Below, in pieces: positions 8,826-16,413 of a stretch of DNA of 64,000 nt; position 1 is the stretch's first letter, and each line of letters begins with the position of its first letter. The notes beneath the pieces are model-generated. The model searched no databases and had not been told where the DNA came from. It was given only the letters and a program-made list of their open reading frames with translations. The DNA is from Anaerostipes caccae L1-92 (GTDB lineage Bacteria > Bacillota > Clostridia > Lachnospirales > Lachnospiraceae): NCBI RefSeq assembly GCF_014467075.1, contig NZ_AP023027.1, positions 3,509,501 through 3,573,500 of the forward strand. The letters are read 5' to 3'. A program made the translations under genes and the position numbers.

Positions 8826-9640
8826 TTAAGTTCCTCCCCCATTGTAAATACTCCGGTCTGTGCGTTTTGTATCATCTCCAGGGCAAATTCCGCCGATGTC
8901 ATATTCTGAAGCCCTGCTGCCTCCTTCAGTCTGGCCGCCGAGGCCTTTACATCGATCACCCTGTTTTCTTTGGATTTCAAAACAAGCTCTGCCTGTCTGC
9001 CGCCCAGCTTTCCCTCTTCGATGTCCCGGACCGTTTTCTTAATTATCCCGTCTTCGGTAAAGAACCCAAAATGAAGTCCCTCCGGAGGCTGCGCGATCTC
9101 AAGCCGCCGTATTTCTCCCTTAAAAATTCCCAGAAGAACCTGCCGCCCGAGAGTTTCAATCCGAAGCGCCTTTAAAGGTTCTCCTCCCTCCCGCTGGTCA
9201 TATGCCCGAAATTCCAATCCCCGAAAATTTTCTGTTAACACGGAGTTCAGCAAAAATCCACTGATCACTTCCGGGACTTGTTCTCCTGTATCCATGTACT
9301 CTCTATCCTGGAGTTTCAGGCGCACCTGCTCATTTTCCCTTAATGCCTGACGGTAAATATCCACGATCAGTTCTGTGTCGTGGGAATAATCGATGGACGC
9401 ATTCCTTCCCACACTGCAGATCCCGTCCAGCATCGCCAGCACCCAGTTGTGATCCACCTGAAAAAAGTTCAGGCTGTCCTTTTTCAGCATATCCGGCACC
9501 GGAAACAGGTACGCCGCCGGCACATGATAAAACAGGCTTGCCTCTTTTAACATTTCCAGCACTGATTCCGGAAATTCTTCGGTGCCCAGCCCCTCAAAAT
9601 AGCCGGTCCGGTCACAATTCCCCTGAATCCATCGTCCCAT
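8822..9640 (-). CDS. Conserved hypothetical protein with VPxxYLxPxxxML motif
   Basis: A 272-residue soluble protein. The segment about residues 38-80 reads 'FYHVPAAYLFPVPDML', then 'FFQVDHNWVLAMLDGICSVGR'. I recall a very similar VPF-YLVPD-ML-ESIRFF-W-LDGA-S-GR pattern in uncharacterised proteins encoded beside DUF6603 and GVHLHW-type genes in other phyla, so it is likely a conserved partner. The second ATG was chosen because AAAGGAG lies 9 nt before it; an ATG 9 nt earlier abuts the Shine-Dalgarno. It overlaps the end of the 426-residue gene by 29 nt and its stop overlaps the next start by 4 nt. No signal peptide or membrane helix is visible. Function unknown. Confidence 0.75.
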   Translation of the reverse strand: MGRWIQGNCDRTGYFEGLGTEEFPESVLEMLKEASLFYHVPAAYLFPVPDMLKKDSLNFFQVDHNWVLAMLDGICSVGRNASIDYSHDTELIVDIYRQALRENEQVRLKLQDREYMDTGEQVPEVISGFLLNSVLTENFRGLEFRAYDQREGGEPLKALRIETLGRQVLLGIFKGEIRRLEIAQPPEGLHFGFFTEDGIIKKTVRDIEEGKLGGRQAELVLKSKENRVIDVKASAARLKEAAGLQNMTSAEFALEMIQNAQTGVFTMGEELK

Positions 9641-10892
9641 CGTCCTCATCTCCTTTCCCGGCTGCCAGCTGTCCCGCCGCCCGGACGCATGCGTTTATCA
9701 GCTGTTCCCCCACATCTTTTCCCTCTGCCGGAATCCGGTCAAGAAGCTGGCTCTGCTGAAAGTTCTTTGCCGCTTCCGAGCAGTGATCCAGTCTCCAGGA
9801 AACCAGCTCTCTGCACACCGTCAGATGATTCATGGATACCATCCGTCCCAGCTGCCATGCGCATGCATAACTCACATCCATCATTCCGCAGTCGGGGTCA
9901 TAAAAATAAAATTCATCTGAGAATATCCGGTATCTGGGTTTCATCTGCTTCTCTCCGTATGGAATCCACGGTCCCCGATACCAGGAAACCGTTTTGCTTC
10001 CATCCCTGACATCGTGGTTCACCGGACAGTACCCCCGGCTTAAAATATCCAAAAGTTCCCCCGGCTTTCCTTCCGGGTTTACTGCCCTTTTCAGCACGCC
10101 GGGAGAAATTCTCTTCAAAGCCGCCCGAAAATCACAGGGTTCCTTTGTGACTGCAAACTCCCATGTATACAGACAGATCAGACGCACAAATTCTGCATTT
10201 TCAGGAATGGTGATCCCTTCATACTCTTTCAGAGAAACCACATAAACTTTATGAGAAGTCTTACCCCCCTTTTCCTCCGGCTCTTTCGGATACCTGTTGG
10301 ACACCAGGCAGGAAAATGTCCCGTTTTTGACCAGAGGATCTGTGACCTTATCATCAAGCTTCACCTGCCTTACATGGGTGAGCAGTTTTCTCTCTTCCGG
10401 ATCTGTGCACAGCCGGCGGAATAATTTCAGGGGAATATCCACAATCTCACATGTTTCATCCCCGGTTTCGGCATCGCTGTTCTGTAACCGCAGGTGTTCA
10501 GAAACAAAAATACCCTGTTCTTTCTGACAGCAAACCTCTGCCGTTTTCATCGCACGCTTCTTCACTCCCTCATCCTCCGTACAGAGGAATACAGCCAGCC
10601 CCGGGCTTCCGTCCCGGCACCCGAACTCCCACGGCAGAGTCCCCCGGCTGAACACAATATGGGGAAGACAGTTTGAAAACTCCCCTTCGCTCCCTGCCGC
10701 CGGATAAACAGAATACACCTCTCCGGGGTCCATCGAAAATCTTTTTGCCGCGGCGACCAGATGAATCGTCTCTTTGCTCTGCTTTTCCGTACCGCCTTCT
10801 CTGATCCCGGTATTCAATCCTATTTCCAGCTCATAAAGCCCGCTCTTTATCTCAGGCAGGTCTTCATCTGCAAACCTCATGCTCACTTCCAT
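9612..10892 (-). CDS. Conserved hypothetical protein with SWYRGP / SYACAWQLGR motifs
   Basis: A 426-residue soluble protein. Its C-terminal third (about residues 285-365) carries 'GYCPVNHDVRDG', 'VSWYRGPWIPYG' and 'MDVSYACAWQLGRMVSMN'. I recall the same phrases (GY-P--H--R-G--T-SWYRGP and DVSYAAAWQLGRLLAL) in uncharacterised proteins from distant bacteria, usually clustered with proteins like the neighbours here. The N-terminal 280 residues are alpha/beta with no catalytic motif I recognise. There is no signal peptide. The start has AGGGGG 8 nt upstream and lies 12 nt after the DUF6603-like gene. Conservation across phyla with preserved linkage would mark it as a core component. Confidence 0.75.
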   Translation of the reverse strand: MEVSMRFADEDLPEIKSGLYELEIGLNTGIREGGTEKQSKETIHLVAAAKRFSMDPGEVYSVYPAAGSEGEFSNCLPHIVFSRGTLPWEFGCRDGSPGLAVFLCTEDEGVKKRAMKTAEVCCQKEQGIFVSEHLRLQNSDAETGDETCEIVDIPLKLFRRLCTDPEERKLLTHVRQVKLDDKVTDPLVKNGTFSCLVSNRYPKEPEEKGGKTSHKVYVVSLKEYEGITIPENAEFVRLICLYTWEFAVTKEPCDFRAALKRISPGVLKRAVNPEGKPGELLDILSRGYCPVNHDVRDGSKTVSWYRGPWIPYGEKQMKPRYRIFSDEFYFYDPDCGMMDVSYACAWQLGRMVSMNHLTVCRELVSWRLDHCSEAAKNFQQSQLLDRIPAEGKDVGEQLINACVRAAGQLAAGKGDEDDGTMDSGEL

Positions 10893-10904
10893 AGCCGGAC
10901 CCCC

Positions 10905-13649
10905 TTAATTCTTATCTCTCCTGCATCCCGTACTCCTCATTTCCACCGGCGCCGAGAAGACTTCTTTAAAATGTGCTGCAAAATGATCCATATGGATCTG
11001 GTCTTCCGCCCTGACTCCAAACTCATTCAATTCCAAGAGCCATTCACTTCTCTTATCATTTTTTGCAATGGAATCCTCCATCTCTTCTCCCGTAAAATCC
11101 TTTCCCTCTATAATTTTGGTCTTCTCCCATATAAAATGCTCCGGACAGCGGTACACCTCATTTTTTAAGAGCTGTGCCAGCCGATACCACGCCGGTCTTC
11201 CTTCTTTGTCCGGCGGTATGAAATGTCCGGTCTTTTCCCCGCCCCAGACAGAAAGTCCCATGCATGCGTCCTTTATCATGTCCTGGTTCATATCCGGCTG
11301 ACGGCTGTTCCACAGGGCCCTGGGAACATTTTTACAGACGGGCCGGTAATTCACTGCTGTCTCCGACATCGTTCCATCCGCGTGATATCCGTAAAGATGA
11401 ACGTCCAGCGAAGCATGGAGTCCCGTAATCCCCATAGGGTATATCCCATATCCCGGGTCCTTAAGCTGTTCACCCTTTTTGTTCACCTGTGCAGACACAA
11501 CCGGCAGGGCGCTCTCAATTTCCATCTGAAACTGCCTCGCATTTATGTAATGGTATTTGAGCTCTCCTTTCTCCCTTTCTCCAAGATATCCTCCCTGAGG
11601 ATTCATTCTTGCAAGTTTCAGCGGTTCTTTGCTCTTTTCACTAATATCAGAGGAAGAAACTTCACCTTTTATACCTCCGCTGAAGTCCGGAAGAAATTCT
11701 GTATAAAACTGCTTCCAGTTAAGCCTTGGCGGCTGATTCGGGCTTCCTGTATTGAACTTTATAGTAAAAGAGATGATAAACCATTTTATATGTGCGGTTC
11801 CGGAAAATTCAGGTCCCCACAAGTGCAGGTCCGCACCCAGTTCGATCTTAAAAGTCTTATGAATAAACAAAAGGTCCAGGCGGTAGGACGCTCCCACACT
11901 CACTCCTATGGAAATATCGTAGTGAAACGGCTTCCACTGGATCAGAAAGTCTGCATAAGCATGACACCAGGCCGCAAGCTTTCCTATATGATAATTAAGT
12001 TCCAGTTTTCCCCCAGCCATCAGACAGTTTGGCGTCAGTGCAAAATAGGCTTCTCCGATCAGTTCCAGATGATCGCTGATTTTCCAGTTCAGCCCCACCC
12101 GGTCCACTTCCGGATAATGGCCTCTCTGAAACTGAGGGTGGTATCCTCCCACAGAGAACACAAAATCTCCTTCATACTCTCCCTTAAACCAGGAATAAAA
12201 AGCAAAGCCTCCGGTGAGTCTGGCATCTCTGCAAAACAGGTAAGAGTCATTTGACATGGCTCCCTCGATCAGCAGAATCCCGTCACCTGGCGAGAAGACC
12301 GCTCGCAGATTCAGGCATCCGTAGACAACCGGATCGCTGCATTTGGGAGGAAGGGAGATCTCAGATGTCCCCAGAAGGGAGAGTTCAAACTTCGTTCCGA
12401 ATTCCACGTTAACGATCACAACCGACTCTACGATGCCAAAGGATGTAAATTTAATCCCCGCCGTCAGAAAGTTCATGCCCTCACACGGTTTTATATGGTC
12501 ACTCAGAGTATTCAGGGCCTCGGAAGCTCCTGTTCCCGGCTTTAAAGTTTTACTCGTGCCTCTGGCCGCTGCCACAAAAGGAAAGTCCTTAACTCCGGAC
12601 AGAGGCGGTATGTTGATTTTCCGGTTCAGTCCAAATCCTGCACATAATCCGGTAATATAAAAACAGGGAGATCCTCCGAACGCGTAGTCCAGCATAAGAT
12701 ATATGAAAAAGGAAGGCTTGTCTGTCTGTTCTGTCAATCCGTAAGAGCCAAGGGCTAAAAAAGTGAACTTCTCAAACGCAACTGTAACTTCCCCGTTATA
12801 GAGCCGTCCGGGTTCAGCCACATACAAACCTCCTGAGATCATCAGCGGAGGTTTTTTCACCGTCACTGCCATGCCTCTTAACCCAAACTGAAAATCAAAT
12901 TTCGGACCGGGCTTGATTCCCAGAGAAAGCTCCATGAAGTCAAGCGTCAGTACCGAGATCGTCAGCCCTGCGTCCACACACACCCGGATTGTTCCGTCCT
13001 GAAACGCTCCTCCGATTCTTTTTACAATACAAGGGCCGATTTTTTTGTTCAGTTCCATCCAGTGTACGCCGGATTTCTTTTCTTCTGCCGGAGATAAAGA
13101 CTTGTGTTCTTCAATGTCCTGCTGAGGAAGCTTAACGTCCTCATCTCCGAATTTGTACCCGCTTCCCGAAAAACTGGCCTCTATAAGGCACTGTCCACGG
13201 AATCCCCCTTCCTTCTGGTATAAGGCCTGCATATAACGGACTTTGATCAGATCCTGCTCCCCCAAATATTTTCCCATCACGGGCAGGTTGTGAAGCCTGC
13301 AGGAGATTTCAGGATATAGTCTGAGACTGTAAATTCCTTCTTTTATTTTGGCAGCAAACAGAAGTCTCCTGTTTTCGGCAGTGCTGATCTCCATTAAAAT
13401 TTCTTGTTTTCCTGCCTTGTATAAGACTCCTGCTCTTCTAAGCTCCATTTCCCAGTTCAAAAATTCAGGAAGATTCAGTGACAGACTTTCCGTGACACCC
13501 GACAGGCTCAGCTTGTGATGATTTTCGTTTTCCCATCCCGCACCCAGACAAAGCCCTTCCTCTCCATAGACAATCGATGAACGGAAAGGCTCTCCTGCTA
13601 TATGCACCCCTGTCTGGAGTGCCGCCTTAAGTTTTGGTTCTTCTGCCAC
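10905..13649 (-). CDS. DUF6603-like large protein, first gene of the unknown operon
   Basis: About 914 residues from the GTG at 13649, which has GGGGGTGA 5 nt upstream. A TTG 27 nt earlier lies inside the leader hairpin and is less likely. Residues about 300-640 fit what I recall of DUF6603: repeated amphipathic strands, 'GYHPQFQRGHYPEVDRVGL' near residue 500, 'GEAYFALTPNCLMAGG', then 'ADFLIQWKPFHYDISIG' and 'LHLWGPEFSGTAHIKW'. The alternating pattern suggests a large beta sheet or beta-solenoid that could line a pore or tube; this is inference. The last 200 residues are more variable. There is no signal peptide. It heads the operon and is transcribed through the leader hairpin at 13675-13706. 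Confidence 0.78.
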   Translation of the reverse strand: MAEEPKLKAALQTGVHIAGEPFRSSIVYGEEGLCLGAGWENENHHKLSLSGVTESLSLNLPEFLNWEMELRRAGVLYKAGKQEILMEISTAENRRLLFAAKIKEGIYSLRLYPEISCRLHNLPVMGKYLGEQDLIKVRYMQALYQKEGGFRGQCLIEASFSGSGYKFGDEDVKLPQQDIEEHKSLSPAEEKKSGVHWMELNKKIGPCIVKRIGGAFQDGTIRVCVDAGLTISVLTLDFMELSLGIKPGPKFDFQFGLRGMAVTVKKPPLMISGGLYVAEPGRLYNGEVTVAFEKFTFLALGSYGLTEQTDKPSFFIYLMLDYAFGGSPCFYITGLCAGFGLNRKINIPPLSGVKDFPFVAAARGTSKTLKPGTGASEALNTLSDHIKPCEGMNFLTAGIKFTSFGIVESVVIVNVEFGTKFELSLLGTSEISLPPKCSDPVVYGCLNLRAVFSPGDGILLIEGAMSNDSYLFCRDARLTGGFAFYSWFKGEYEGDFVFSVGGYHPQFQRGHYPEVDRVGLNWKISDHLELIGEAYFALTPNCLMAGGKLELNYHIGKLAAWCHAYADFLIQWKPFHYDISIGVSVGASYRLDLLFIHKTFKIELGADLHLWGPEFSGTAHIKWFIISFTIKFNTGSPNQPPRLNWKQFYTEFLPDFSGGIKGEVSSSDISEKSKEPLKLARMNPQGGYLGEREKGELKYHYINARQFQMEIESALPVVSAQVNKKGEQLKDPGYGIYPMGITGLHASLDVHLYGYHADGTMSETAVNYRPVCKNVPRALWNSRQPDMNQDMIKDACMGLSVWGGEKTGHFIPPDKEGRPAWYRLAQLLKNEVYRCPEHFIWEKTKIIEGKDFTGEEMEDSIAKNDKRSEWLLELNEFGVRAEDQIHMDHFAAHFKEVFSAPVEMRSTGCRRDKN

Positions 13650-13674
13650 ATGATCACCCCCGCCATAAATAAAC

Positions 13675-13706
13675 AAAAAGATCCCTCAGCATAGAAGGAT
13701 CTTTTT
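13675..13706 (-). terminator. Terminator-like leader hairpin (possible attenuator)
   Basis: A 10-bp stem (AAAAAGATCC / GGATCTTTTT) with a 12-nt loop, followed on the minus strand by a T-rich tract. It ends about 25 nt before the DUF6603-like gene start and lies downstream of the promoter at 13798-13826. It could end the LytTR gene transcript, act as an attenuator for the operon, or both. Confidence 0.7.
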
Positions 13707-13797
13707 ATTTTTACCACGATATATTTCTGCCTGTTCAAATCCTGATGTCGTCTGTTTTCCTAAAGACCCCGCAGTTTTGTTACAATGCTTGTCTTTG

Positions 13798-13826
13798 ACT
13801 ATATCGGGATTTTGTTACATTTTCAA
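13798..13826 (-). promoter_or_regulatory. Sigma-A promoter of the unknown operon
   Basis: TTGAAA, 17-nt spacer, TATAGT on the minus strand. Predicted transcription begins near 13790, giving a leader of about 140 nt that contains the terminator-like hairpin. Two copies of TTTTGTTACA (13775-13784 and 13810-13819, forward strand) flank the -10 region and may be operators. Confidence 0.6.
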
Positions 13827-13871
13827 TCATATTCTGCCAATGACTGTTCAGTGCAGGTGAATAACTAAATT

Positions 13872-14678
13872 TTATGTGCAGACTTCATTTTGTCTCTGAC
13901 TGACAGCGCGCAGAACCTTTTCTTTGATCTCCCTGTATTTTTTCTCGGGGATGGGAAGTTCAATCCCCTGTCTGACCGCCAGCTGGTATCTTCTAATCCC
14001 TGTAATATACCTGCTGTTTACAATAAAACTCCTGTGGGTTTTTATGAAATCTTCTCCCAGCTTTTTTTCCAAAATTGAAATGGATTCTCTGGAAAGTATA
14101 TCCCGATTAAGGCAGTGAATGACGCTGTTGGTGTTTTCCGCTTCTATATATACAATATCCTTGTTCCATAAAACATAGGTCTGATCATGCTTTCCGCAGG
14201 CGATAAGACGCCGTTTCTGACTGTACAATTTTTTTACATATTCAAATGTTCCCTTTCCCGCCGGCCTGAGGAAGTATTCACTGTTTTCCTGAAATTCAAC
14301 AGGGTTTGATACATGAAAGTGCAGCAGCTTGAGCCGGTCTTCTTCTTTTTTCCATATAAAAGTGATGCGCTGTACCACACTTAATTTCCCGCTTTCTCCC
14401 TGTGAAGCGCCAATCTCCATCCAGCCTGCTACCACATACATATCATCACTGTGTGCAACTACCTGGTACTCCTTTTGAAAAACCTCACATCTGGGCAGTT
14501 CCATGTGACTGATGTACTGAGAAACCTTTTCAGCTCCTCTGATACACTGCCCGTTTGCTGCTCCGATCCATGTCACGTCCGGGTGAAAATTTTGAAGAAC
14601 CTTTTCCGGATTCCCATAAAAGAATTCTTCAATCACCTGTCTGGTTAATTCCCTGGCATCATTACAAAATGAGATCAT
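13872..14678 (-). CDS. SnoaL/NTF2-like domain fused to LytTR DNA-binding regulator
   Basis: A 268-residue predicted cytoplasmic transcription regulator. Residues about 1-130 look like a SnoaL/NTF2-like cone fold ('FYGNPEKVLQNFHPDVTWIG' and a Trp/His-rich end), which in other proteins binds small hydrophobic ligands or acts as an enzyme fold. Residues about 160-262 are a LytTR domain ('YIEAENTNSVIHCLNRDILSR', then 'FIKTHRSFIVNSRYITGI'), which binds direct repeats in DNA. No receiver domain is present, so the NTF2-like part is the probable sensor. AAAGGAGG precedes the ATG. It is encoded just upstream of the nine-gene operon in the same orientation and is its most obvious candidate regulator; this is inference from position. 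Confidence 0.85.
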   Translation of the reverse strand: MISFCNDARELTRQVIEEFFYGNPEKVLQNFHPDVTWIGAANGQCIRGAEKVSQYISHMELPRCEVFQKEYQVVAHSDDMYVVAGWMEIGASQGESGKLSVVQRITFIWKKEEDRLKLLHFHVSNPVEFQENSEYFLRPAGKGTFEYVKKLYSQKRRLIACGKHDQTYVLWNKDIVYIEAENTNSVIHCLNRDILSRESISILEKKLGEDFIKTHRSFIVNSRYITGIRRYQLAVRQGIELPIPEKKYREIKEKVLRAVSQRQNEVCT

Positions 14679-14755
14679 ATTCCGTCCTCCTTTTCGTTAC
14701 CACGAAAGTTCCTCTTCCGCAAACTTAAGTCAACAGCCTGAATTCTCTCTTTTTC

Positions 14756-14764
14756 ATTATATCA
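14756..14764 (-). promoter_or_regulatory. Extended -10 promoter of the LytTR gene
   Basis: TGATATAAT on the minus strand, an extended -10 element with a weak -35. It lies about 80 nt upstream of the LytTR start codon, diverging from the promoter of the XRE gene. Confidence 0.45.
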
Positions 14765-14875
14765 CATCCAGGAAATCTCCCAGAATTTGTATAATGTCAG
14801 ATAGATATTTATATGATGTCCAGAGAATTTGACACTTTTTTTGCCAAATAGTCACATGTATTTTTTCCCATAGAA

Positions 14876-14904
14876 TTGGAAACATTCCGTATTCTTTATA
14901 TAAT
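14876..14904 (+). promoter_or_regulatory. Sigma-A promoter of the XRE-type gene
   Basis: TTGGAA, 17-nt spacer, TATAAT. It ends 41 nt before the ATG at 14946, with AAGGAGAA as ribosome binding site. Confidence 0.65.
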
Positions 14905-14945
14905 AGTTATCATACGAAAGAAAACTTTAACTAAGGAGAAAAGCA

Positions 14946-16379
14946 ATGTCATTATTTTCTGAAAAACTTACTCACTATATCAAAAAATCCAGATTGACAC
15001 TGCTTTACTTGTCTTCGGTCAGTGATCTTGACGTCAGTTACATATCCAAAATAAAAAAAGGAGAACGTCTTCCCAGAAAGAAAGACCTGCTGGTCCCTCT
15101 GGTCAACGGCCTCCGATTGTCTCCTTCTGAAAAAGAGGATTTGTGGAACGCTTATAAAATCTCTTCTATTGGAGAAGAACGTTTTCTGCAGTACCAGGCA
15201 GTAAAAAAATTTCTCTCCTCTATTTCAAGCACAGACAGTCATTCTGTCGTCTGCGGTTTTCAGCACAAACTGCCCGCCAATTCAGTTTATTATGGAAAAA
15301 CAGATGTAAATCACATTGTAAAATCTGTCATAGAAGCCGAATGTTCAAAAGAAGACGGCTGTATTCAGATCGTCGCCCAGCCGGATTACCATTTTCTAAT
15401 GGAGGTGCTTTCCTCTGTAATCCTGTGCTGCCCCGATGCAAAGATCACTCAGATCATCTGCCTTCAGACAGGTTCTGAGGCTGACAAGTTAGCATATAAC
15501 GTAGAAAGCCTTCGGTCTATGTATCCGATGCTGTCCCGTTCCGGCTCCTACTGCGTAAAATACTATTATGACGATATACCGGCCCACATTAACAGGATGA
15601 ACGTTATGCCGTTTTTTATCGTGACAACCGATTGCACTGTATCCTTGTCTGCAGATTATACTCTGGCCGATGTCTCAGCAAACAAAAACCGGCGAAAGCT
15701 CTATACTTCAATCTTTGATCAAATGTTCGCCTGTACAGAAGACTTAATCATTCATGAGTATAAAGTCACTGCGGGCAAAAACAGGCCCAAAGACAGTATC
15801 TCAAACAAAAAAGCCACTCTTGCGGAGCTTTCAGCTTCTCCGTTTTTATTGCCTTACTACTCAGACCAGGCGCTGAAAGAAATGGTCCGGGAGGATGCTC
15901 CCAATTATGAATTTATCGTAGATTCTGTGCTTTCCTATGCGGAAAAACTCAGGTATATGATACAAAACTCGGGAGGCTTTCTCAGCTTCTTCACCGAAAG
16001 AGGAGCTTTAGATTTTTTTAAGAGCGGTTATCTGTCCGGCTTTTCAAAAAAATTTTTTTATCCGCTGAAACGGGAAGATAGTATTTCTGCCCTGAAACAA
16101 TTTTGTTCCAAGCAGGAACTGATCCGACATACGCCAATGCTGCTGAAACCGGACTGTCTGACTCTCAGCAGCAGTTTCAGGATTTTTTCCGACTCCAGGA
16201 CGAACAAAGTACTTTTTCATACGGAAAAGCCCTTCTTTTTGACAGAGCAGAGCCTGGCCGTCTCCATAAAAGATTATTTAAAATACATTGCCGACAGCGA
16301 CGAAGTTTATTCCGCGGCAGATACCGCCAAGTTTATACAAAAACATATTCTCCTATTGGAAAAACAACATACTGTTTAA
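14946..16379 (+). CDS. XRE-family helix-turn-helix protein with large unknown C-terminal region
   Basis: A 477-residue protein. Residues about 5-70 form a Cro/C1-type helix-turn-helix ('LYLSSVSDLDVSYISKIKKG' followed by 'RLPRKK'), ending in a helix that may dimerise. The remaining 400 residues match no domain I know. They contain a stretch with alternating hydrophobic strands and several Cys residues, and no membrane helices. The C-terminal part includes 'FFTERGALDFFKSGYLSGF' and looks like a sensor domain. It stands alone between the LytTR gene and the MATE transporter, with its own promoter and terminator. Its target is not evident from the sequence. Confidence 0.75.
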   Translation: MSLFSEKLTHYIKKSRLTLLYLSSVSDLDVSYISKIKKGERLPRKKDLLVPLVNGLRLSPSEKEDLWNAYKISSIGEERFLQYQAVKKFLSSISSTDSHSVVCGFQHKLPANSVYYGKTDVNHIVKSVIEAECSKEDGCIQIVAQPDYHFLMEVLSSVILCCPDAKITQIICLQTGSEADKLAYNVESLRSMYPMLSRSGSYCVKYYYDDIPAHINRMNVMPFFIVTTDCTVSLSADYTLADVSANKNRRKLYTSIFDQMFACTEDLIIHEYKVTAGKNRPKDSISNKKATLAELSASPFLLPYYSDQALKEMVREDAPNYEFIVDSVLSYAEKLRYMIQNSGGFLSFFTERGALDFFKSGYLSGFSKKFFYPLKREDSISALKQFCSKQELIRHTPMLLKPDCLTLSSSFRIFSDSRTNKVLFHTEKPFFLTEQSLAVSIKDYLKYIADSDEVYSAADTAKFIQKHILLLEKQHTV

Positions 16380-16386
16380 CGAAACA

Positions 16387-16410
16387 AAAGGCCGGAAACA
16401 ACCGGCCTTT
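16387..16410. terminator. Bidirectional terminator between XRE and MATE genes
   Basis: AAAGGCCGG / CCGGCCTTT, a 9-bp stem with a 6-nt loop and T residues on both sides. It serves the convergent XRE gene (plus) and MATE gene (minus). Confidence 0.85.
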
Positions 16411-16413
16411 TGC

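Noticed and set aside
1..13649. Interpretation of the nine-gene operon as a contractile injection system or prophage
   Set aside because: No sheath, tube, baseplate, ATPase or VgrG-like protein was recognised; only the overall scale is similar.
13801..13871. LytTR direct-repeat binding sites upstream of the operon promoter
   Set aside because: One half-site-like AACAGTCAT was seen but no second copy at the expected 21-22 bp spacing.
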